This document shows, piece after piece, positions 1-11,345 of a stretch of DNA of 64,000 nucleotides; within the stretch, counting starts at the first letter, position 1; each line of letters starts with the position of its first letter. This DNA is from Fulvia fulva. Its lineage: Eukaryota > Ascomycota > Dothideomycetes > Mycosphaerellales > Mycosphaerellaceae. A program made the translations under genes and the position numbers. Location: NCBI RefSeq assembly GCF_020509005.1, contig NC_063019.1, positions 2,046,001 through 2,110,000 of the forward strand. The letters are read 5' to 3'. Under the pieces are notes generated by a model. The model saw nothing but the letters and a program-made list of their open reading frames with translations. It was not told where the DNA came from and did no database searches.

Positions 1-842
1 TCCATGTACTCCTCTGGAACCGATGTGTAGAGTACGGTGCGCGAGGAGATGCGGCTAGCGTAAAGGGGGGACATGAGGTATGCCTGTCGAAGATTAATGT
101 AGAAGATGCTGTAGAAGCATTGGTCAGTACGACTCCACCCATTCTATGGAAACTACTCACCTCTCGCGCGTGATCATGTAGATGACGAAGCTGAAGAAGA
201 TAATGGCACATCCTGCATGCGCAAAATACTTGTAGTATCCGCCAGTGGAGGTCTCAGAGATGTTGGCGAACGTTAGCAGGTCGAGCTGCTGCTTGCCTCC
301 ACCACCAGTGGCATTGATGGGAAAGAGGACTGGCCATGTAATGAGACATCCCACCAGGCACATGACCACGCATATCTTGAGAAAGCGCAGGAAAAGGTAG
401 CCATCCAGCGTGTGGTGATTGAGCACGTAAGTGTCTGGCATGGACCAGAACTCGCCGATCCAGTTGAAGATGCCATCCTTGGGTCGAGGTGTCTTTGCTT
501 CGTCTCGCAGACTACCGACGAATGTTCTTGGTCGATAATATCTCGGAAATCTGTTTCTCAGGACGAGGAACAAGATGGCGTAGACCAGTGCATAGAGGGC
601 GACTTTGCGTTGTTAGCTGTGAGTAGTCTCGGAGCTCAGATCTAACATACCTGGCGCGAGGGTAGAAAGAATGGACGAGGCGGAGTTCGACTTGTTCTCG
701 TCGGCGCTTTGTGCTGAGCCAATATTGCTGTCGCCGTTCTGATTCTGGTGCAAGAGGTAGGTCAGCAAGATCGTTTCCCACGGGTGCGATCGGCGCGAAT
801 TGAGTTTCGTGGACTCACAATATTGCTGCAAGAATTACCCAT
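1..842 (-). CDS. Csc1/OSCA-like calcium-permeable stress-gated cation channel, N-terminal part (runs off left edge)
   Basis: This is the 5' end of a fungal Csc1/RSN1-type multi-pass membrane channel. I read four exons: 842-819, 744-651, 602-161 and 108-1, with introns of 74, 48 and 52 nt. All donors are GT(A/G)xGT-like and the frame stays open throughout. The chosen start gives MGNSCSNI joined to an NQNGDSN segment. The N-terminal transmembrane domain follows: a helix at YALVYAILFLVLRNRFP, then the conserved block SMPDTYVLNHHTLDGYLFLRFL, a second helix (CVVMCLVGCLITWPVLFPIN) and a third (CAIIFFSFVIYMITRER). The last exon carries the family motif LYASRISSRTVLYTSVPEEY. In this family the domain precedes a cytosolic loop and a DUF221 pore domain, which would lie outside the window. 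Family assignment is strong. The exact start codon is inferred from splice phase. Confidence 0.9.
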
Positions 843-2516
843 GTCGGCCGATATCTGCTCCTCGGAGCGCTGAAGCAGAAAAATGTGCGCAGTACACGCG
901 ACAATCCGGTGGTGACGATGATGTCGAAGTGGTGAGGTCGCAGGCGCGTGCGAGAAGTACTGGCGAGTAGCGACAAAGGTGTCAAGGAGGCGCTGCGGTG
1001 TAAACACGCGGCACAGGCCGCACAGCAGGCACGGACGCCCAGTTCTACCCCCTTGGCAGCGAGAATCTCGTGCAGGAGAATAATGACGACCGTCGAGCCG
1101 CACGATCGGGCCGCGGGATGATGAATCGAACAAATCGTCCTCCGCCGAGGCGCTTGTGCTTGAGACGATGACTCTGTACAAAACGGGACAAGCAAGAGCT
1201 CATCAACTGGCGGTGGGTGTTGTGTGTTCTTATCGCTTTGCCCGGTTTGCACCTTTCACAGGCATGACCATGACGGATCTTGACGACGTTGAACGACAGT
1301 GGTGGGTGGCTTCTTGACAGCTAAACTCGAAACAGAGGGCTGCACGCCTCAATCATCGAAGGGAAGGGACCGTTCACCAGCCACAGCGCCTAAGCCTTCG
1401 AATCAGCTTTTGGCCGTGTCGGTCCCCATGCACCCGCGAAGTCTTTTCCACCTTTCAGGCGCCGTGAGCTGCAGGCATGCCGCATGCGTGGACGGCGAAC
1501 ATCTCCCCGCTTCTGCCGGTATCAAGTCTTCTGCCAGTACACACGCAAGCATCACGATGCGATTATACAGCTGCGATGAGAGACTGCTGATGGACCTTGC
1601 ATTTCTGATGATAGCTATCGTCCTTTTCCCCATTCACACGAAATGTCTGGCCCGATCGCTGCTCCGAACGGCCACAAGCCATGCCCAGCATTTCCATCAG
1701 GGGTGCTTGCACCAGCCCATGTTCGTGGAGGCTGGAGCAAAAGCCGTCAAAAGCCTAGAACATGGGCCTTCAACTTCATGTGCAAAACACAACTTACACC
1801 GCCACAGACCCAATTGCACACTCAACTGCTAGTCCCACAGACTCTTGCTTGCTTGCCATCACAAGCTACCATGTCCAGCTGCACCGCCACTCATATGTCC
1901 AAAACCTTCACGCGCAAAAGCTTCAACCTCGGTATCCTTCCAAGGTTGTGTGAACTGCGAGAGTGAGCCCTCATTGCAATGCCACACGACGTGACCATGT
2001 GAAAGTCTACAGGCCATCGAGCGACCATCAAATGAAAGTACGCGCAGAGTACAGATCATGGCCCAGCTCACCACCCAGCTGCAGATCGTCCACTCGAGAG
2101 CTCACTAGCCACAGCTGCATCGGCTCCTACAGCTTCATGCACATATGTATCGGCTCCCACAGATCTCCACCCTCGAAGCATGCAGACGTGGCAGAAACTG
2201 TTATCCACGCCATCATCTGCGTCATTGCGCTTAGGCGTTGTGGACACGGCAGAGAAAGTGGACATCTTCGCGATGGCAGCTGACTCGCACAGAGATGTTG
2301 ATGTACAGGAGCACGGCAGGTCGTGGAAGGGTAATACGTCGTGCGAGCAATTGATACATCAAGTGAGCGAGCAATATGTATCTGATGGTACTGTCTTTCC
2401 CCATGGGCAAATGCTCCGATCGACACCCTTTCTGTTCCTGTTCCAACGCCTCGCCATGCTACGCTTCGCTAAAGTACAGCAATATCAATCTCATTCGGAC
2501 CAGACCAGACAACTTC
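843..2516. other. Intergenic region between the Csc1-like gene start and the MRE11 3' end
   Basis: About 1.7 kb with no gene I can support. Open frames of 60-180 codons occur on both strands (for example + 1299-1832), but they have no recognisable domain and no supporting splice or start context. The left part must contain the promoter of the Csc1-like gene, and the right end the MRE11 3' UTR. Confidence 0.5.
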
Positions 2517-4889
2517 TCATCGCCTGCCCGTCCTTCGCTGCGCAGCAGGCGGAGGCTCAAAGGCATCATCGTCGCTGATCTCGTCCTCGCTAAGGTCCTG
2601 GAGACGCTTCGATGCAGCAGGTTTTGCAGCAGCAGCAGCAGCAGCAGCTCTACCTGTCCCGTTCGATCTGGCACTGCCATTGACCTGACTGCTTCCAAAG
2701 TTGAGTCGGCTCTGCTGTGTGCTCGATGCGGCGGCAGCTCCTGCTCGGCCTCGTGTCGACTTTGGTGCGGCTTTCTTGGGAGGTGACGCTGAACGTTGTG
2801 TCCGGGCTATCGACTTCGCTTGACTTACGAAGAGTCCTTGACTCTCGTCTTCATCGTCGTCGTCGTCCAGCATGATTATATCGTCGTCATCATCTTCGTC
2901 GCTGTCAGGCTTCTTCTTCTTGCCTCGCGCTGCGGCAGGTTTCGCAGGGGCTTTCTTTGGGGCAGCAGCTTTGCGAGTTGTGCCAGTCGCTGCCTTGCCT
3001 CCCCTACCTCCGCGGCTGCCTCTGCCTCTTGCAGGCGCCTTGCTTGCTCCGGAGACCACGCTTGCGTTATCGTCATCATCGTCACCATTCTCTTGCCCTT
3101 CCTCCTCCACTGGGATAGCGTATATGCTGTCCTCCCAGGGCCCATCAGCATCGCTATCCCAAGTGCTTGGCTTTGGCTTGAGATTGCCCTGCCGACGCCT
3201 TCGCTTCAGCTCGCCTCTAGCGTGTGCTGCCTCTTGGTGCTGGCGGATCTCATCCATCCTGTCATAGACATCGGCATCCTGGTCTGGATCGCTCTCGTCG
3301 TCGATGTCACGCGGCTCGACTTTCTTGTCCTGATCAGGGTCAAGTAGACTCTCCTGCTGTTGATCCATCGTCTCCTTAAGAAACGCTTCCATGGCATGTT
3401 TGTCATCTTTGTCCACGAACTGTCCAACAGCGTCGTTGAATCTGTTTTGAGGCAGAATAGTGAGAGACTGTGCTTCAAGAAACTCCTTGACAAGCTTATC
3501 CACCTTGACGCTGTCGATGGAAGCGAAAGATATGGCCTCCGCTTCGGGCATGTCTGGCTGGAGTTTGGTCGCACGCACCGCTTTCCGCTTGCGGTGGTAT
3601 TGGACCAAGTCGACGTTCGCAACTCTGTCTGCAAACTCTGATGCAAATCGCTGTGGGTTGGTTATGTTGTACTCGCCACCTTCTGCTGGTGGAGTGTGCT
3701 CAACGCGCAATCGAATGAGCGGCTGTGGCATTTCGTCCTCATCGACTTCATTTCCTGCCTCCTCCTGTGTCTCTCGCCAGCTGTTGTTAGCCTCGTCGAT
3801 CAGCTCTTCGATCTGCTGCACGAGGAAGTTCGTAAGCCGAACCTTAGCGTCGGTCTCGTTCTTAACCATTGCGCACTCTCGTGCTTCGGGAAAGTCGTTA
3901 AGGACGATCTCCTTCATGACGAACGGGCGGACGGTCTTCAGTCGTATTGGCTCGACGTCGTAGTCAGTGCCCTTGACGCTGACAATCGCCACATGTTTGG
4001 GTACTGCTTCGCCCTTGGATAGTGAAGTGGCAACCGAAGATCCAGGCTGCATGACTTTGAAACCCATCTCGGGATTTTCCTGGGGTTCGATCTTGCACTC
4101 ATGCTCGTGGCCCCAGATGACCAGATGCATAAAGCTGGGAAGATATTGTTCAGGTAGGTAGGACGTCTCGGTGTACGCGTGGTGGTTTTGATGGACACTC
4201 ATGATGTTGAACCAGTCCTTCTGTTGAGTATTCGGCTGGAAGAACCGGACCTGGTTATCGCGGAAGGTACGAAAAAGGCGCTCATCTCGCACATTGCTCA
4301 TGCCGTAAAGTGCTAGCTTGGTTTTCCCCTTCTGCAGCAGCACTGGCTTGATGTCGATCTTGTCGGCTTCTGGTGTGCGACCATAGTAGTTGAGAAGGCC
4401 AGACATGGCCAAGATGTCGAGTGCTGCAAGATGACCTTCGCCAGATGGATCATCGTGGTTGCCATGAATCGAGAAGACAGGAATCGCTACGTTGATGTCT
4501 GCGTCGTTGTAGTTGGCATGATTGAAAGCGCCAGCGAAATGCTCGCTCCCATCACTCAGCATCGCTAGCTCGCACGGCTTGTCTCCAAAGCAGTTGGCAC
4601 GCAGACTGCGCATTACCTGATAGAGTGACTTCCGAGATGGCTTGTTCTCGTGAAACAGATCTCCCGCAAGAAGTACCATGTCGACATCGCGTTCCTTGGC
4701 CAGTGTCATGACCTCGTCAAATGTCTTCCAACTGTCGTCGCCACGCTTCGGGTCGCGCTCGCCGTAGCCGACATGATTGTCTGTCGAGACGAGGATACGT
4801 ATCGTATCCGCCGCTGTATATGTCAGTTCCGGTGGTGTCGACCATTGATCGGGTTGACTTGAAGTCGCCATACCTGTGAAGACTGGCAT
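2517..4889 (-). CDS. MRE11: Mre11 double-strand break repair nuclease
   Basis: This is the manganese-dependent nuclease subunit of the Mre11-Rad50-Xrs2/Nbs1 complex, which processes DNA double-strand breaks and telomeres in the nucleus. It is a single exon of 790 codons. All phosphoesterase motifs are visible: STDNHVGYGERD (D37, H39), LLAGDLFHENKPS (D77), IHGNHDD (N144, H145), SVHQNHH (H233-H237) and WGHEHEC (H261, H263). After about residue 310 comes the Mre11 DNA-binding/capping domain (MRPFVMKEI-like and FADRVANVDLVQYHRK). The C-terminal ~200 residues are low complexity, with acidic runs, a glycine-arginine stretch (GRGSRGGRGG, a likely GAR motif), poly-alanine, and an acidic end DLSEDEISDDDAFEPP. 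Two in-frame Met codons, at positions 1 and 7, are possible starts. The sequence CTTCACAG|GTATGG at the second could also be a splice acceptor, so the first few residues are uncertain. It is divergent from the uS19m gene. Confidence 0.96.
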   Translation of the reverse strand: MPVFTGMATSSQPDQWSTPPELTYTAADTIRILVSTDNHVGYGERDPKRGDDSWKTFDEVMTLAKERDVDMVLLAGDLFHENKPSRKSLYQVMRSLRANCFGDKPCELAMLSDGSEHFAGAFNHANYNDADINVAIPVFSIHGNHDDPSGEGHLAALDILAMSGLLNYYGRTPEADKIDIKPVLLQKGKTKLALYGMSNVRDERLFRTFRDNQVRFFQPNTQQKDWFNIMSVHQNHHAYTETSYLPEQYLPSFMHLVIWGHEHECKIEPQENPEMGFKVMQPGSSVATSLSKGEAVPKHVAIVSVKGTDYDVEPIRLKTVRPFVMKEIVLNDFPEARECAMVKNETDAKVRLTNFLVQQIEELIDEANNSWRETQEEAGNEVDEDEMPQPLIRLRVEHTPPAEGGEYNITNPQRFASEFADRVANVDLVQYHRKRKAVRATKLQPDMPEAEAISFASIDSVKVDKLVKEFLEAQSLTILPQNRFNDAVGQFVDKDDKHAMEAFLKETMDQQQESLLDPDQDKKVEPRDIDDESDPDQDADVYDRMDEIRQHQEAAHARGELKRRRRQGNLKPKPSTWDSDADGPWEDSIYAIPVEEEGQENGDDDDDNASVVSGASKAPARGRGSRGGRGGKAATGTTRKAAAPKKAPAKPAAARGKKKKPDSDEDDDDDIIMLDDDDDEDESQGLFVSQAKSIARTQRSASPPKKAAPKSTRGRAGAAAASSTQQSRLNFGSSQVNGSARSNGTGRAAAAAAAAKPAASKRLQDLSEDEISDDDAFEPPPAAQRRTGRR

Positions 4890-5174
4890 GATGCTCGAGC
4901 CGCGTTACGAGCGTAAGAAGGAGTGGTCTTCTTCATGCAAAGCAGCAAACATTACGAAGAAAGGTTCGTGATTCTGGTAAAAAGAAGAAGTGAATGCTTG
5001 AGCGTTTGATGGAAATGGAATTGATTGGCATCGCTGCCTGAACGCGTTGCCACGCGACGTCACGCGTGGAGGCTTGGCAGATCTAACGCTAGCCAGAAGG
5101 AGATGAGCATGTCCGCTCCTGCTGTTGACTTCATCGACGACGTGAAGCCGCCTTGTTATCCATCACCAGCGATC
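4890..5174. promoter_or_regulatory. Shared divergent promoter region of MRE11 and mitochondrial uS19 gene
   Basis: This 285-bp region separates the MRE11 start (reading left) from the uS19m start (reading right), so it must hold both core promoters and 5' UTRs. I see no clear TATA box and cannot assign factor sites. The role is inferred only from gene arrangement. Confidence 0.45.
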
Positions 5175-5622
5175 ATGAAGGCGACCAGTGCACTGTTCTC
5201 ACGCTCAGTGTGGAAAGGTATGCTTCTGGCGTCCATCAGCTCAAGTGACATTGCTAACACGCATCTGCAGGACCACACATTGTGCCGTATGTCTACCCCT
5301 TCGAACACGGCCGCGAAGACCAACAGTATTAACGTCTTGCAAGGCTCCCTATCATACGACCAAAGGCTGGTGAAAGGACGCCTCCAATCAAGACGCAGGC
5401 GCGGAGTGCGACGATCCTGCCAAATTTTGTGGGACTCATCTTCCAAGTCTACAACGGCAAGGTCTACAATGATGTGCGGATAACGGAAGATATGGTCGGG
5501 CACAAGCTCGGAGAGTTCTCAGCGTGAGTACAACGCTTATCAAATGTTCAGCGGACAAAGTACTGATGACAATCACCAGGACGCGGAAGCGCTTCACGTA
5601 CAAGCATTCCAAGAATAAGTAA
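5175..5622 (+). CDS. RSM19: Mitochondrial small-subunit ribosomal protein uS19m (Rsm19)
   Basis: Mitochondrial ribosomal protein of the S19 family, on the head of the small subunit. The gene has four exons: 5175-5217, 5271-5286, 5344-5523 and 5580-5622, giving 93 residues. Exon 2 is a 16-nt microexon (GA CCA CAC ATT GTG CC) coding the invariant GPHIVP core, flanked by a GTATGC donor, a TGCAG acceptor and a GTATGT donor. Joined, the protein starts [20 protein letters not shown], continues with [17 protein letters not shown] and [13 protein letters not shown], has the S19 signature [17 protein letters not shown], and ends in [14 protein letters not shown]. Length and motifs fit the family, and the phases agree at every junction. 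Without the microexon the core motif is lost and the reading frame stops, so simple gene callers may miss it. Confidence 0.95.
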
Positions 5623-6614
5623 ACGGAAACGAAGAATCTGAGCTCTGGAGCGGAGATCTGCTCGCCCATCACTCGGCTATGATCGGATCTACGCAGCCCG
5701 ATATGCATATTGCCGAGTAGGCAGGCAAGAAAGAGCAACCGCGGCCAAGCGCTGTCGCCGAATGGAAGGCTCGCGCGGGGGGAAGAATGTGTCTACCACA
5801 CTAGGAGGAACTCGATCTACACGGCTTTGGTTTGGGGGATGGAAACGGGGACAGTACATGCCAGTTGGCATTGTCCGAGGATGGGGAGGGTGATTGATGG
5901 TTGTGTCAAGGGAGAGGTCATGGGGCAGTGGATTTGGTGGAAGTGGTTTTCTTTTTCAGCGGGAAACGGCAGCAGCAGAGCAGAGCGGAGCGGAGTGGAG
6001 CAGGAACGTGGCAGGTCAGAGTCGAACTAACGGCAGGCTCGACACGGCAGCTGCATGCCGCATACCGGGGAGGTGCTTTCCGCTAGCACGTACAACTGGA
6101 CGCTCTTGCTACACTCCATGGAGCCTCACGCTGCACCAGATATAGCAGCCGCATTTGCACCTCTATCGTCAACGCTTGCTTCGCACTCGAGGATGTTCTT
6201 GCGAGTCCACTGCGCTCGAGGAGGCAGTGCATCGCCATGGTAAACTTCCTGACTTCTTTTATTTTGTCCCCCTCGTTCCTCATCACACAACACATCAACT
6301 CGTCTGTCATTCTCGCAAACACGCTCATTGCAACTCCAACCATTCCCAACTTCTTCATACAAGCACGATCCGTTCTCGCACACAGCGCCCGACCATCAGA
6401 CCTCGATCAGCCCCTGAACGGCACAAGCAATACGTTGCTGCACACTTTATGTAAGGTCCCGTTCTACAGATGTCGCACATGTGGGCTACACTGATGCATC
6501 TCTCTGCAGAGTGCTTGAACAAACACCGTCACCTCTGAAAGGACCCACCGCGAACACTGCCCGCAGCTCTCCCGCTTTCTCGGACCCAAGATACGTCTTC
6601 GACGTTCGGTGGCC
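5623..6614 (+). other. Intergenic region and probable long 5' UTR of the downstream gene
   Basis: About 1 kb without a supported gene. The last ~350 bp are pyrimidine-rich with a run of short overlapping open frames (from about 6237), which looks like a 5' leader with upstream ORFs. A GTAAGG/CTGCAG pair near 6451-6510 could be a leader intron. This is inference only. Confidence 0.4.
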
Positions 6615-9600
6615 ATGACCGGCTCAAAGACTACGCGAAAGGTCTACTCGGCCGAACAGCTACATCGCTTGAGAGGCAGTCAGTCGCAGCCCAAGCTTCA
6701 AGAGGCCATTGAAGCAAAGGATAGCGAAGATGCTGAGATCGTGAAAGGTGCGTCTTACGAAAGCATTGTCACGTGAAGCTTCGCGGCAGTGAGCTCTTCA
6801 TGATCTGAAACGTCTCGCTCTCGCTTGGCGACTGCTCAGGCTCGAGGCCACAACAGCTCACTTTTCCCTCAGGCTTTCCTTGCCCTCCCGCCTGTTACCA
6901 CATCCTTTCACCTCCACCATAAAGTTTCATCCACACCTCCCATCCTCATCGATCATCATCAGGACCCAGCCCTACTCACGATGGAATCTCCGTCCAGTGT
7001 GGCGGACAACCAGCGCTGGGTTGACGCGCTCGTGGCGTCTCCCACACGGGACTCAGACTACGAATTCGGAGGCGTTATGCTGACACCCAATTCACCAACA
7101 GAGCATGTCCTCCGTGGCTCGAGATCATTCGCAGCTCGCTCATATCGCTCTCGTACCTCTGGCAACTCACTACGCGTCCCATCCACCAAGTCCAACCACG
7201 AGAACGTGCCTGCAGAAATCTCCGAAGCTGATGACCAACCTGTCGGTCTTCAACCTCCGCCAAATGGCCTGACAATGGGCGACGTTGTCCCCAACAGCCA
7301 GAGTCTACGACCAGGCCCATTCAGGCTTCGCCCATCTCCAACGCCATCACTCAAGCGAAAGAAGGCTGAAGCCATTGTGAAAGCCCACGGCTCACCCACT
7401 CACGTACGTGTCACAGCTGGAGGTCGAATCGTGCCCTCTGAACAATCGCCACTTTGCCACCCACGCTTTGGCTACAGTGCCATACAAGCCAATGGCGGAC
7501 TCATCAAGTCTGTTGCTCCAAACCATCAAGCCGGCAAACCGCAGTGGACACGAGCAACAGAGAACGGCTTTGTGGCGCAGGACATCGATGGCAATTTGTG
7601 TCAAATTGTCGACGGCACCATCATGCCACTTCAGGAGGTCAATGGTGCACTACAACTCTACATCGAGGCTCCGAACGTTCACGGCTCTTCTCACGGCCAG
7701 CTGAATGCTGCTCTTGCTCCACACCGTCCTCAACAGCCGACTGCTCTTCGACCGGCGAGTGCGGTCACTCCTGAGCCAAATATCCCCTCTCAGATCGCCG
7801 CGCTCGAACTTGAATACGCAAAGCTGGAGCACGAGCTAAAGGATGTGGACAAGACTGAAGTCATTCATGGTCGTGGCATGGGCAAAGGCTTCAAAGACGG
7901 CCTTGTAGCCCGGCGCCGTGAGCTCGTCATCAACATGGACAAGATCCGCAAAGCGATCAAGGCCTTGAAGAATCAGCCTCCGCCCAATGCGCCAACCTCA
8001 CCGCGTGCCATGGCCCCTCAGCAGTCAATGTCGCCGCCAAGACGAGGTCCGGGAGGCATGGGTCCTTCGTTTCACAGACCACGACCGACGCAAATGTTCC
8101 CAGGACCAATCGGTCCACCGCCAGCACCCGGTCCATACTTGCCTCCTGGCGCGTTCGCACCTCAATATACAACACCAAGCCCTGAGGAGATCTACACCGG
8201 TCAGCGTTGGGATGTCCCTCCCCCGGGCATGTTCATGCAGCCTCCACCATTCGATGGTTCAATGGGACCTCCATTCCAGATGATGCCACCACTTGCATCT
8301 GCGCCTCTGGCAAACGATCTGCCACCTGTCACTCAGGCACAACAAAGCGGAAGTATCCCCCAGCACGACGGCTCTTTTGCCGATGTCAGCATCGAAACAC
8401 CCAACCGCAGTCATGCTGTCTCTATCAGAGCGCCAGAGTCGAAGGTGACCAACATGAAGTCTGTCTTGAACCCTATGAGCCCGGCATACAAGCCAGCAGC
8501 CATGAATGCTGCCCCACATGGCCAGTTCGGCGCCGGCACCAGTATGATGGGACCATCAGCACCCTCTTTCCCAGTGCATCTCCAGCGTGGGACGCAGAGA
8601 TCATCGACTGCCACAGATGACACCATCAGTCCAGCCAAGAAGGACGTTCACATGCACAGCTCAAGTATCGCGAGCTTCAATACTGCAGACTTTTTCCCGC
8701 GCAACACCGGCGAGTACTCAACCCGCCAGCAGGAGACTCATCCTTCTGGTCGATCAGAAGAGACCCATGAGCCACACGAAGGTTATGCTGCACGCAACAA
8801 GACTACGGTCACACCTGGTCACGAAGACTTCAGCCCCCACCGTTTCAGGGCGCCAGCCGTTCCTCCAGGTACTCCAGTCGACAGTGCGCGCAAAGTCTCG
8901 CAGCCATTGAATATTCCGCGGCAACGCAATGATGTGCCAGACCGAGATGCACACAACGTCAGCCCCAAGAGCAAGCGTGAGTGGCTTTTCATCAAAGAGT
9001 GTCCTGGGCAAACTCACACCGATGCCGACACATCACCAGCCGTGCACGATGGTGCTCGATCGGACATTGCTAATGTCACCAACTCCTTCGACACCCTTGA
9101 TTTACTTAACAAGCCGCGTGATTGGATCGAAGGCTTCCAGGCAGGCTTGCAGCGCAAGCAAATCGGGGACCGGGCAGGCGATTCGCTTAATGGATATGTC
9201 GCTGGCCTCCTGAAGTCAACTCCAGCAACGACTGCGTCAGGATCCAGAGCGCAGACTAGCAGTCCCATGAGACCAACATCCCGTCGCCCATCACCAGCAT
9301 TGCCATCGCGATCCTCAAGTCGGCTGATGATGTCCGACCAGGCCAATACAGCACGTTCACCATTCGAAATGAGCATGCAGAGTATGGACACATTGAAGCA
9401 GGCTGTATACGCACCCCAGAACGAGAACGCTATCTTGACTCCAGCTCCAGATGGACCGCATGTCACCGGTGAATCTCGGAACCTTGGGGCGTGGGCGAAG
9501 GACCACAACATCCAGCGCATGACCGACAGCAATGACTCTGCTCGCATCACTGATGTCCCCAACTTTCCCGTGCCTTCCCGCGGCTCATCTGTGCGAGAGC

Positions 9601-10361
9601 ATCGCGACATCAAGATCAAAGACATGGCCGACGGCAAGCAACACCCACAGATGAAAGATTTGCCCGCTATTCCTGGCTTCAACCACATCGGTGACAACAG
9701 TGGCACATTCCTGCAGCCGAATGCAGGTCAATTCTCGGCAAGCCTGATGCCGCCTACCTCGCCTACGCTCAGCACCATGAGCATCGCATCTAGCAGCGTC
9801 GCTGCCGGCAGCGTACCAAACACTGGACATCGTGTCACCAGTATCTCGAGCATGGACTCAAGCATGCAGCGTCAGTGGCCAGGCAGTCGCATCATGACCC
9901 CAAGCGAGTGGAAGTCCGCAAGCTCTGTAGCGCATGCTGCGGGCTTGGCAACAGGCTACTTCGCACACGCACAGTTCGATGGGTCGCAGGACACCAAGGC
10001 TCCCCTCCGTCTGCCTGGTCAGCTAGCAGAGATGTCCGACAATGTTACCAAGCAGAATTCACAGCGTGTGACATCCATGACCAGCACTTCTTCTGGCCCA
10101 AAGCATGGCAGATTCCATGAGGGTTCGCTCGATGGCATGAGCAGTCCGCCAATGTCACCACCACGCTCTGTATCACCAAGCATGTCCCCAGACGTAACTC
10201 CACGAGCCACACCACGTGAGAACGGCAAGAAGGACAGCAGCCCAACCAAGAATCCATCTCCAGCAAAGGCCTTCCAGTCCATCGCCGAGAAGGTCGGCAT
10301 CAAGGTCGCCACCACTACCAACGGCAAGTCACCCGAGGCTTCTTCTGGTCCTGCCGCCTAG
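6615..10361 (+). CDS. Large disordered fungal protein with N-terminal eIF4E-binding-like motif
   Basis: I do not recognise a named family. Exon 1 (6615-6747) codes MTGSKTTRKVYSAEQLHRLR followed by a short acidic segment, and ends in a clear GTGCGT donor. The second exon is open from before 6825 to the stop at 10361, over 1,120 codons. The only acceptor I found in matching phase is the AG at 6968-6969, giving a 222-nt intron and a junction just before the in-frame ATG at 6981. That junction is tentative. The protein is rich in Ser, Pro, Asn and Gln. It has a putative coiled coil near 7795-7970 (ALELEYAKLEHELKDVDK, later RRRELVINMDKIRKAIKALK), then a proline/methionine-rich stretch (8030-8330), and ends in repeated SP and SPTK-type motifs suggestive of phosphorylation. 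The YSAEQLH sequence resembles the YxxxxL-phi motif of eIF4E-binding proteins, so a role in translation or mRNP control is possible but unproven. Confidence 0.75.
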
Positions 10362-11345
10362 GAAGGTGGTAGTCCATCAGGAAAGCGTCGCTGGCGCGAT
10401 GTCTGGCGCAAAGGAGGCCGCGAGGGCTCCGATTGATCAACGCTGCTGAACAAAAAACATCATCAGATACACACAACCGAGCATCAGCACTCACAGCATC
10501 GACACACGCTTCTCGAAAAGCCAGGATACGCCACAGTCTCTCTTTGGACAACCATGTCTACCAACCAGCTTGGAAGCATTGGTCATTGTGTCAACATCCT
10601 GGCTCAGCAACATGAAACACCAAAAACACAACAGCTCTGCTTGCATCCCCTTCACCGCGACTACTTGAACGCGCCCCCTTTGTCGACAATCCACTAATAG
10701 CGAAGCACCACCTTGCCCCTGGCCCTTGATTGAGATTTTGTTTGCGATGATTGAACTTTGCGCATGAGCATATTTATGATGGTATCGAATGACGATTGAC
10801 GAGATGGATGATGGGTACATTGGCATCGGGATCATGAGTCGGATCATGAGGATTGTATGGTTATACTTGATTGAGGAGAGTGTGTTGTTGTACTATACTG
10901 TAATTGTTGAATGTTCTTGCTTGCTGATTTCGCCGTGCCGGTCCTCGAGTGCTAATAGACTTACCTCCCATGTCAGGTGTTCACTGCCCCACATGACGAA
11001 GGCAGGATTCTTGGCTTGCAGGCTCGGGGTGTGACTTCACCTCAACACGAACACCGAGCGCCGCAACAATCTGGCTCAGGAGAGCATTTGATGTCAGTCA
11101 CAGGATGTGAAAAGAGCATCGTCGTTACTCTAAGCGGCAGCGAGCGCTTTATCACTCACCGTCGACGAACATATCGAAACGTACCGCTGCCATGGAAACA
11201 GCCAGCCTTCCTACATGGCCGCGTGGCAGCCAAGTTATGGCTAGCGTCACCTAGTGACTCACTCGATGATCGCTGAGCCCTTTGGTATTTTCCGAAGGTG
11301 AATTTCCGACGTTCTGCTCCGTCGCAAACGGCCTCACCGACCGTC
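10362..11345. other. Intergenic region
   Basis: About 1 kb between the disordered-protein gene and the DUF4246 pseudogene. It contains the 3' UTR of the former. I see no domain-bearing frame, RNA gene or repeat. Confidence 0.5.

Noticed and set aside
1299..1966. Plus-strand frames of 177 and 107 codons between the channel gene and MRE11
   Set aside because: They overlap each other in different frames, have no recognisable motifs and no conserved start context.
2796..4022. Plus-strand frames opposite MRE11
   Set aside because: They are antisense shadows of the MRE11 coding sequence, whose motifs are unambiguous.
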